Source of the DNA: JAUIAI01 sp041396585
GTDB lineage: Bacteria > Pseudomonadota > Gammaproteobacteria > Burkholderiales > Burkholderiaceae_E
NCBI GenBank assembly: GCA_041396585.1
Contig: JAWKYG010000002.1
Span: 186,001 to 250,000, forward strand
DNA: 64,000 nt
Reading direction: 5' to 3'
Part shown: in pieces, positions 36,305 through 45,135 of the stretch
Numbering within the stretch: position 1 is the first letter of the stretch
How the letters are laid out: each line of letters begins with the position of its first letter
Notes under the pieces: generated by a model
Databases searched by the model: none
The model's input: the letters and a program-made list of their open reading frames with translations, nothing else
Told to the model about the DNA's origin: nothing
Program-made: the position numbers and the translations under genes

Positions 36305-37083
36305 GACTGCGGCCCGGCCTCTGTGGCCAGAACGATATCGACATCGGCATCCTGGCAGATCTGCGCGAGTGCGGGCGGAAGCGGGGCGTCCGTGACAAAG
36401 GTGTCCAGATCCGCCAGACGACCGATTCGCACGGGCGCCGAGCGCGACAGCTTCATGCTGTCGGCCACCAGCATCGCATGTCGGCTACCGGCCATGATCG
36501 CCTTGGCGACGCTGACCTCGCGATAGTCGAAATCCAGCAGCGCGCCGTCGCCGTCGATCGCCGAGGCGCCGATCACCGCGTAGTCGACCTTGAACTGACG
36601 GATGAATTCCACCGCAGCCTCACCGACGATACCGCCGTCGGAGTGGCGGACCACACCGCCGGCGACGACGACCTCGATGTGGGTATGGCCACGCAGAATG
36701 TGCGCGACGTTCAGATTGTTCGTGATGACCATGAGGCCTTGATGGCCGACCAGCGCACTGGCGACCTGTTCGGTGGTCGTGCCGATGTTGATGAACAGCG
36801 AGCAGTCGTTCGGGATCAGGCGCGCGGCGGCAGCCCCGATGGCCTGCTTGGCGCCCGTCGCCAGTTGCCGGCGACTGTCATAGGTGAGATTGGCCACGCC
36901 GGAGCTGACCAGGGCACCGCCGTGAAAGCGTTGCACCAGCCCGAGGCGGGCGAGGTCGTTCAGATCCTTGCGGATCGTTTGCGGCGTGATGTCGAAGCGG
37001 GCCGCTAACGCATCGACGTCGACCCGCCCCGTCGATCGGGCGATCGCGACGATTTCATGCTGGCGGGGCGAAAGGGCAACCAT
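36301..37083 (-). CDS. glpR: DeoR-family glycerol-3-phosphate regulon repressor
   Basis: A repressor of about 260 residues. The N-terminal DeoR HTH reads RQHEIVAIARSTGRVDVDALAARFDITPQTIRKDLNDL; the sugar-phosphate sensing C-terminal part has FINIGTTTEQVASAL, LMVITNNLNVAHIL and DYAVIGASAIDGDGALLDFD. It should release DNA on binding glycerol 3-phosphate. Start ATG 37083 is chosen; an in-frame ATG at 37107 would add 8 residues. It is divergent from glpV, across a region with TTTCG/CGAAA sites. Confidence 0.94.
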   Translation of the reverse strand: MVALSPRQHEIVAIARSTGRVDVDALAARFDITPQTIRKDLNDLARLGLVQRFHGGALVSSGVANLTYDSRRQLATGAKQAIGAAAARLIPNDCSLFINIGTTTEQVASALVGHQGLMVITNNLNVAHILRGHTHIEVVVAGGVVRHSDGGIVGEAAVEFIRQFKVDYAVIGASAIDGDGALLDFDYREVSVAKAIMAGSRHAMLVADSMKLSRSAPVRIGRLADLDTFVTDAPLPPALAQICQDADVDIVLATEAGPQS

Positions 37084-37115
37084 GCTTGGTGATCGATGAT
37101 CGGACATTCGAATTA

Positions 37116-37133
37116 TTTCGTTTCGCAGCGAAA
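37116..37133. promoter_or_regulatory. Candidate GlpR operator
   Basis: A direct TTTCG (37116-37120) is followed by the inverted repeat TTTCG-CAG-CGAAA (37121-37133). DeoR-type GlpR operators are built from TTCG/CGAA elements. It lies just before the glpR start, so it could mediate autorepression. Confidence 0.5.
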
Positions 37134-37203
37134 TTGCAAGTGGTCTTCGATAAATGGCGTAATTGCGCGCGTTTGCTGACATTACGCGCGTCATGGGTTT
37201 CGA

Positions 37204-37233
37204 TTGACATTCGTTTTTTTTCGGGCTTACCAT
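37204..37233 (+). promoter_or_regulatory. Sigma-70 promoter of the glpVSTPQUK operon with TTCG elements in the spacer
   Basis: A perfect -35 TTGACA (37204-37209) and a -10 TACCAT (37228-37233) are separated by 18 bases. The spacer and flanks contain repeated TTCG motifs (for example 37210-37213 and 37219-37222), suggesting that GlpR binds over the promoter. The glpV start is 36 bases beyond the -10. Confidence 0.6.
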
Positions 37234-37268
37234 CGACGCGCTTTACACAAAGAACTCGCGGAGGAGCT

Positions 37269-39011
<1,743 letters not shown>

Positions 39012-39028
39012 GCAGGCCAGCCTGCCAT

Positions 39029-39081
39029 CCAGGATGTGACCGGGGTCTCCTTCGTCACATCCTGGTGGCGGCCCTGCCGCC
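39029..39081. other. Two intercistronic hairpins after glpV
   Basis: A perfect 12-bp stem (39029-39040 with 39054-39065) is followed by GGCGGC-CCT-GCCGCC (39067-39081). No T-run follows. Hairpins after a binding-protein gene commonly protect its mRNA and let the receptor be made in excess over the membrane components; that role is inferred here. Confidence 0.7.
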
Positions 39082-39143
39082 GCCGGTTGTCCGACCATGG
39101 TTATGTCAGGTGCAGTGCGCACCCTTGAATCCGGAACCCGATC

Positions 39144-40241
39144 GTGTCGTTGATCCTCGAGCAGGTGTCGTTGCAGGTGGATGGTCAGACACATATCCAC
39201 GAGACCGATCTCGCCCTGGCCGAGAAGGGCTTCAACGTGCTGCTCGGCACCACCCTGGCCGGCAAGACATCCCTGATGCGCCTGATGGCGGGGCTGGTCA
39301 GGCCAAGCGCGGGTCGGGTGTTCTTCCGCGGTGCCGATGTCACCGAGGTCGCGGTGCAAAGGCGCAATGTCTCCATGGTCTATCAGCAGTTCATCAACTA
39401 TCCGAATCTGTCGGTGTTCGACAATATCGCCTCGCCACTGCGGGTCGCCGGATTGCGCGGCGCCGAGATTCGCGCCCGTGTCGGGCCCGTGGCCGAATTG
39501 CTGCGCCTGAGCCCGATGCTCGATCGCCGTCCTAGCGAATTGTCGGGCGGCCAGCAGCAACGCTGCGCGATGGCGCGCGCGCTGGTCAAGGACGCCGATC
39601 TGGTGCTGTTCGACGAACCCCTGGCCAATCTCGATTACAAGCTGCGCGAGGAGTTGCGCGAAGAATTGCCGCGCCTGTTCGCGAACCGCGACTGCACGGT
39701 TGTCTACGCCACGACCGAGCCCTCCGAGGCGCTGCTTCTCGGCGGCCATACGGCCGCCATGCATGAAGGCAGTGTGACCCAGTTCGGCCCGACTGGCCGG
39801 ATCTACCGCCAGCCCCTCGATCTGCTCACCGCCACGGTGTTTTCGGATCCGCCCATGAACACACTGGCGGTCGAAAAGCAGGGCGCGGCCTTCATGCTGC
39901 CCGACGGCGATCGCTGGCCGTTGCCAACGGCATATGCCGACCTTGCCGACGGCGACTACACGGTCGGTGTGCGGCCTCATCATGTACGCCCGGTGGCGGA
40001 CGTCGCCACCGGCGGTCCGCAGGCCGCCACGACCCTCAATGGCCGGGTGCTGGTTGCCGAGATCAGCGGCTCGGAAAGCACCGTGCACTTCGAGGCGCTG
40101 GGCAATACCTGGGTGGCGCTGACGCGGGGCGTGCGCGGCGCGGAACCCGGCCAGCAGATGCGCTTCGAGGTCGCGCTCGATCATGCGATTGTCTTCGTAC
40201 CGAACGGGCAGCGGGTCGATGCCCGCCGCGTGGAGGCCTAG
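39144..40241 (+). CDS. glpS: Glycerol ABC transporter ATPase GlpS
   Basis: A 365-residue ABC ATPase with a C-terminal TOBE-like regulatory domain. The Walker A is unusual: GTTLAGKTSLM, with an Ala-Gly-Lys-Thr core, as known for GlpS-type subunits. The signature LSGGQQQRCAMARAL and Walker B DLVLFDEPLANLD are normal. It forms a heterodimer with GlpT. Confidence 0.92.
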   Translation: MSLILEQVSLQVDGQTHIHETDLALAEKGFNVLLGTTLAGKTSLMRLMAGLVRPSAGRVFFRGADVTEVAVQRRNVSMVYQQFINYPNLSVFDNIASPLRVAGLRGAEIRARVGPVAELLRLSPMLDRRPSELSGGQQQRCAMARALVKDADLVLFDEPLANLDYKLREELREELPRLFANRDCTVVYATTEPSEALLLGGHTAAMHEGSVTQFGPTGRIYRQPLDLLTATVFSDPPMNTLAVEKQGAAFMLPDGDRWPLPTAYADLADGDYTVGVRPHHVRPVADVATGGPQAATTLNGRVLVAEISGSESTVHFEALGNTWVALTRGVRGAEPGQQMRFEVALDHAIVFVPNGQRVDARRVEA

Positions 40242-40244
40242 GAC

Positions 40245-41312
40245 ATGGCCCGCATCGAGCTGCGCTCGCTGGCTCACAGCTATCTGGCGCAACCCGCCGC
40301 CGATGCCGATTACGCATTGAAATCGGTCGACCTCACCTGGGACGATGGCGGCGCCTATGCGTTGCTGGGCCCTTCCGGTTGCGGCAAGACCACCTTGCTG
40401 AACATCATTTCCGGCTTGTTGCGGCCGTCCTCGGGCAGCGTTCTGTTCGACGGCAAAGACATCACCGGGCTGGCGCCCAACGAGCGCAACATCGCGCAGG
40501 TTTTTCAGTTCCCTGTGGTCTACGACACGATGAGCGTCTACGACAATCTGGCCTTTCCGTTGCGCAATCGGGGTGTCAGCGAAGCGCAGGTGGCCCAGCG
40601 GGTGCGCGCGATCGCCGAGATGACCGATCTCGGTGACATGCTCGATCGCCGCGCGGCCGGCCTGACCGCAGACGGCAAGCAGAAGATCTCGCTGGGGCGC
40701 GGTCTGGTGCGCGACGATGTCAATGTGATCATGTTCGACGAGCCCCTGACCGTGATCGATCCGCATCTGAAGTGGCGGTTGCGTTCCAAGCTCAAGGAAT
40801 TGCACCAACGCGTTCGTTCGACCATGATCTATGTCACGCATGATCAGACCGAGGCGCTGACATTCGCGGATCATGTGGTCGTCATGCATGAGGGAAGGGT
40901 GGTGCAGCAGGGCACGCCGGTCGAACTGTTCGAGCGACCACGGCACACCTTCGTCGGCCACTTCATCGGCTCGCCCGGTATGAATCTCCTACCCTGTCAG
41001 GCCGATGCGGACGGCATCTGGCTGCACGGTCGCCGGGTGCCGCTGGCCGATGCCGCGGTAGCGCGCGAGCTGCCCGGCAAACTGCAGCTCGGCATCCGCC
41101 CGGAGTTCGTGCAGGTCGCGCGCGAGGGCTGGCCTGCCAGTGTCCTGTCTGTCGCCGATGCGGGAAGATTCCGCATCGTCGAGCTCGATCTGGCGGGTGA
41201 CCGGCTGCGTATGCTGATCCCGGAGGGGCAGCCGGTACCCGAGCGCGAGACCGGTCTGCGCTTCGTGCCTGAGTACACGCATCTCTATCAGGACGGATGG
41301 ATCGTCGAATGA
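40245..41312 (+). CDS. glpT: Glycerol ABC transporter ATPase GlpT
   Basis: A 355-residue ABC ATPase. Walker A GPSGCGKTTLLN is canonical. The signature loop reads LTADGKQKISLGRGL rather than LSGGQ, so the composite ATP sites of GlpS/GlpT are asymmetric. Walker B: NVIMFDEPLTVID; switch His in YVTHDQTEA. It starts three bases after glpS. (The name is shared with, but unrelated to, the E. coli G3P antiporter.). Confidence 0.92.
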   Translation: MARIELRSLAHSYLAQPAADADYALKSVDLTWDDGGAYALLGPSGCGKTTLLNIISGLLRPSSGSVLFDGKDITGLAPNERNIAQVFQFPVVYDTMSVYDNLAFPLRNRGVSEAQVAQRVRAIAEMTDLGDMLDRRAAGLTADGKQKISLGRGLVRDDVNVIMFDEPLTVIDPHLKWRLRSKLKELHQRVRSTMIYVTHDQTEALTFADHVVVMHEGRVVQQGTPVELFERPRHTFVGHFIGSPGMNLLPCQADADGIWLHGRRVPLADAAVARELPGKLQLGIRPEFVQVAREGWPASVLSVADAGRFRIVELDLAGDRLRMLIPEGQPVPERETGLRFVPEYTHLYQDGWIVE

Positions 41313-41364
41313 TCGAATTTCACTGTCCTGGCGGATCCGTGCCGCGGCTTTCCGGGTCATCCCG

Positions 41365-42231
41365 ATGAGCGCGCGTGTTCACAACCAGAAGGCCTGGCTG
41401 CTGGTGCTGCCGGTGGTGGTGCTGGTCGCGTTCAATGCGGTCATCCCGCTGATGACCGTCGTCAACTACTCGGTGCAGGAAACCTTTGGCGATAACCTGT
41501 TCTTCTTCGAGGGCGTCAAGTGGTTCGAGGAGATCCTGCGCTCGGAGCGCTTTCACGAGGCTCTGGGGCGGCAACTGCTGTTCACCTTCTTGATTCTTGC
41601 GATCGAAGTGCCTCTGGGCGTGGCGATCGCGCTGGCCATGCCACGCAAAGGGGTGTGGGTCTCCGTGTGCCTGGTGATGATGGCAATGCCTCTGCTGATT
41701 CCGTGGAACGTGGTGGGGGCGATGTGGAATATCTTCGCGCTGCCGGACATCGGCCTGCTGGGTAAGACGCTGAACACGCTCGGCTTCGACTACAACTTCA
41801 CCCGCCAACCCACGGCCGCCTGGGTGACGCTGGTTGCCATGGATGTCTGGCACTGGACGTCGCTGGTCGTGCTGCTCGCGTATGCGGGCCTGAGCGCGAT
41901 CCCCGATGCCTATTACCAGGCGGCGCGAATCGACGGCGCATCGGCATGGGCCGTGTTTCGCTACATCCAGCTGCCCAAGATGAAGCGGGTGCTGACGATC
42001 GCGGTCCTGCTGCGCTTCATGGACAGCTTCAACATCTATACGGAGCCCTTCGTGCTCACGGGTGGTGGGCCGGGCAACAGCACGACCCTGCTGTCGATCG
42101 ATCTGGTGAAGATCGCGCTCGGCCAGTTCGATCTTGGCCCGGCCGCGGCCATGTCGCTGGTCTATTTCCTGATCATTCTGCTGCTGTCATGGGTGTTTTA
42201 TGCGGTCATGACCCGTGACGAGGAGGCCTGA
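41365..42231 (+). CDS. glpP: Glycerol ABC transporter permease GlpP
   Basis: A 288-residue inner-membrane permease of the sugar type with six helices and the EAA-loop region YYQAARIDGASAWAVFRYIQLPKM that docks the ATPases. It partners GlpQ. ATG 41365 lies 52 bases after glpT. Confidence 0.93.
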   Translation: MSARVHNQKAWLLVLPVVVLVAFNAVIPLMTVVNYSVQETFGDNLFFFEGVKWFEEILRSERFHEALGRQLLFTFLILAIEVPLGVAIALAMPRKGVWVSVCLVMMAMPLLIPWNVVGAMWNIFALPDIGLLGKTLNTLGFDYNFTRQPTAAWVTLVAMDVWHWTSLVVLLAYAGLSAIPDAYYQAARIDGASAWAVFRYIQLPKMKRVLTIAVLLRFMDSFNIYTEPFVLTGGGPGNSTTLLSIDLVKIALGQFDLGPAAAMSLVYFLIILLLSWVFYAVMTRDEEA

Positions 42232-42235
42232 GACC

Positions 42236-43033
42236 ATGAGACTGCGCTGGCTCGTGCCTACCCTGTACATCGTGTTCCTGATGCTGCCGATCTACTGGCT
42301 CGTGAACATGTCTTTCAAGACCACGAACGAGATCCTCGGCACATTCACGCTGTGGCCTCAGGAGTTCACCACCGAAAACTACGTGAAGATCTTCACGGAC
42401 CCCACCTGGTACATGGGCTATGTGAATTCGCTGATCTATGTTTTGCTGAACACGCTGATTTCGGTGGCAGCCGCGCTCCCCGCCGCCTATGCGTTCTCGC
42501 GCTATCGTTTCCTCGGTGACAAGCACCTGTTCTTCTGGTTGCTGACCAACCGCATGGCGCCGGCGGCGGTCTTCGCATTGCCGTTCTTCCAGCTCTACTC
42601 GGCCATCAACCTGTTCGACACGCATCTGGCGGTGGCGCTCGCACACTGCCTGTTCAATATCCCGCTGGCGGTCTGGATTCTCGAGGGATTCATGTCCGGC
42701 GTGCCCAAAGAGCTCGACGAAACCGCATTCATCGACGGCTATCCGTTCTGGAAGTTCTTCGTAAAGATCTTCCTGCCGACGATCGCCGCCGGCATCGGTG
42801 TCGCAGCCTTCTTTTGCTTCATGTTCTCCTGGGTGGAGCTACTGCTTGCCAAGACGCTGACCTCGGTGGATGCCAAGCCGATTTCGGCCACCATGACGCG
42901 CACCGCGAGCACGTCGGGCTATGAGCTCGGGTTGCTTGCCGCGGCGGGTACATTGACGATCGTGCCCGGCGCATTCGTGATCTATTTCGTACGCAACTAC
43001 ATCGCGAAGGGCTTTGCCCTGGGGCGGGTCTGA
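42236..43033 (+). CDS. glpQ: Glycerol ABC transporter permease GlpQ
   Basis: A 265-residue permease with six helices, the conserved NMSFKTTNEILG after helix 1 and the EAA loop VPKELDETAFIDGYPFWKFFVKIFLP. ATG 42236 lies four bases after glpP. Confidence 0.93.
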   Translation: MRLRWLVPTLYIVFLMLPIYWLVNMSFKTTNEILGTFTLWPQEFTTENYVKIFTDPTWYMGYVNSLIYVLLNTLISVAAALPAAYAFSRYRFLGDKHLFFWLLTNRMAPAAVFALPFFQLYSAINLFDTHLAVALAHCLFNIPLAVWILEGFMSGVPKELDETAFIDGYPFWKFFVKIFLPTIAAGIGVAAFFCFMFSWVELLLAKTLTSVDAKPISATMTRTASTSGYELGLLAAAGTLTIVPGAFVIYFVRNYIAKGFALGRV

Positions 43034-43035
43034 AC

Positions 43036-43317
43036 ATGGGTCTGTCCTGGATGGCCTGGACCTGGCAGACGGCTCTGTTCTTTGTCGTCATCCTCGTGTT
43101 GCTCGTGCTGATGACCCTCTGGGAGCGGCGCTCTCCCGGGGGGGGCCCGCGTCGCGGTATCCTCGGCCTGACGACCACTCGCGGCGACAGGCTGTTCATC
43201 TCCCTGTTGCTCGCGGCCTATGTGCATCTGGCCTGGCTGTATTTCGCGGGTACGCCGCTGATCGGCGCGATGGTCGTCTCTCTGTTGTTGGCCCTGGCGA
43301 TCTTTCGCTGGGTGTGA
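43036..43317 (+). CDS. glpU: GlpU small membrane protein (DUF2160)
   Basis: A 93-residue protein with three hydrophobic helices and the family stretch MGLSWMAWTWQTALFFV and GILGLTTTRGDRLFISLL. It belongs to the glycerol transporter operon; its exact role is not known. It starts two bases after glpQ. Confidence 0.92.
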   Translation: MGLSWMAWTWQTALFFVVILVLLVLMTLWERRSPGGGPRRGILGLTTTRGDRLFISLLLAAYVHLAWLYFAGTPLIGAMVVSLLLALAIFRWV

Positions 43318-43400
43318 GTAACGCACGCCCGCATCGGGGCGCGCACGGCGCGCGCCGCGGGCGCGAGAGGCAATTGTCCAAACGCTGAGAGGGCATCGCA

Positions 43401-44884
43401 ATGGGCGGCTACGTTATCGCGATCGACCAGGGCACCACGAGCTCGCGGGCCATCGTCTTCGACGAGACATTTCGAGCGCTGGCAGTCGGTCAGCGCGAGT
43501 TCGCGCAGCATTTTCCGCAAAGCGGCTGGGTTGAGCATGAGGCGGAAGATCTCTGGGAAACGACCCTCGTCACCGTGCGCGAGGCCCTCGAGCGCGCGGG
43601 TCTGAGCGCGGTCGATATCGCCGCGATCGGTATCACCAACCCGCGTGAGACCACCGTTGTCGGATCGCGCCACCGGGCGCGCGATCCACCCGGCCATCGT
43701 CTGGCAGGATCGCCGCACCGCCGCGCTGCGCGAGCCTGGTTGCAGACGGCCTCGAGCCCTTGTTCACCGAGCGCACCGGCCTGCTGCTCGATCCCTATTT
43801 TTCCGGCACCAAGATCGCCTGGATCCTGGATCATGTGCCGGGTGCGCGTGCCCGTGCGCAGGCCGGCGAACTTGCCTTCGGAACGGTCGACAGTTTCCTG
43901 TTGTGGCGGCTCACCGGCGGACGGGTCCACGCCACGGATGCCACCAATGCGTCACGCACGCTGCTGTTCGACATCGAACGCCATTGCTGGGACGAAGAGC
44001 TGCTGCGCGCGCTGGATATCCCCACCGGCTTGCTGCCCGAGGTGCGCGACTGCGCGGCCGAGTTCGGAGCCACCGAGGCGTCGCTGTTCGGCGCACCGAT
44101 CGCGGTTCGTGGCATGGCCGGCGATCAGCAGGCCGCGCTGGTCGGCCAGGCCTGCTTCAGCCCTGGCATGGTCAAGGCCACCTACGGCACCGGTTGCTTT
44201 GCCGTGCTCAACACCGGCCAGGAGCGCGTGCGATCGCAGCATCGTCTGCTGAGCACGATCGGCTACCGGCTGCGCGGGCAGACCACGTATGCGCTCGAGG
44301 GCTCGATCTTCGTGGCGGGCGCGGCCGTGCAATGGCTGCGCGATGGCCTTGGCGTCATCGACGATGCGGCGAGTACCGGCGAGCTTGCGGCTGCCGCCGA
44401 TGACAACCAGCAGGTGATCCTGGTGCCGGCGTTCACCGGCCTGGGCGCGCCGCACTGGGACGCCCAGGCGCGCGGCGCGCTGTTCGGGATCACGCGGGGC
44501 ACGGGGCCGCGCGAACTCGCGCGCGCCGCGCTCGAGTCCGTCTGCTTCCAGTCCAATGATCTGTTCGATGCCATGAAGGGCGACTGGGCCGGCGCGGCCG
44601 ACACCGTGCTGCGCGTGGATGGCGGGATGGTCGCTTCGGACTGGACCATGCAGCGCCTGGCCGACCTGCTCGCCGCACCGGTGGACCGGCCGGAGGTGCT
44701 CGAGACCACTGCGCTGGGTGCCGCCTGGCTGGCCGGCATGCAGGCCGGCGTCTGGCCGGACGAGGCGGGTTTCGCCAGCGCCTGGCGGCTGCAACGCCGT
44801 TTCGAGCCGTCGATGCCGGCGGCGGCGCGCGAGGCGTCGATCGCGCGCTGGCGTGATGCCCTGGAGCGCACGCTGAGCCGCTAG
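43401..44884 (+). CDS. glpK: Glycerol kinase, frameshifted twice
   Basis: Phosphorylates glycerol to glycerol 3-phosphate. The N-terminus (MGGYVIAIDQGTTSSRAIVFDE, GWVEHEAEDLWETT) and the C-terminus (AFTGLGAPHWDAQARGALFGITRGT, VDGGMVASDWTMQ, TTALGAAWLAGM) are well conserved. The span of 1484 bases is not divisible by three. The frame breaks near 43655 (GTCGGATCG where GTCTGGGATCG is expected, a 2-base loss) and near 43735; the middle frame supplies DRATGRAIHPAIVWQDRRTAAL. Uncorrected pieces: 43401-about 43655 and 43760-44884. It completes the glp operon together with GlpD. Confidence 0.9.
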
Positions 44885-45135
44885 CCGGACGTCTCTCGAG
44901 TGAGTTGCATTTCGCCGGCCCGAGAGCCGGGCGGGCACGCGGCCTGCCGGTGTCGCCGCACGGCGAAGCCGCAACATCCGGGTTGCCGTTCGTCGGGCGG
45001 ACTGGGCTGCCCATCCGCCAGCGCCCGGCCGGGCAACCTGCGAACCGGTGTGCACTAAACAATGAATCCGTCTGAGCGCCCGATGCGCGATCGAATCGCC
45101 CGCGGACGCTCGCTTCGAACGGACGGATCATTGCC

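Noticed and set aside
43401..44884. glpK as a true pseudogene
   Set aside because: The rest of the operon is intact, the breaks are small indels, and similar errors occur in unrelated genes; sequence error is more likely than decay.
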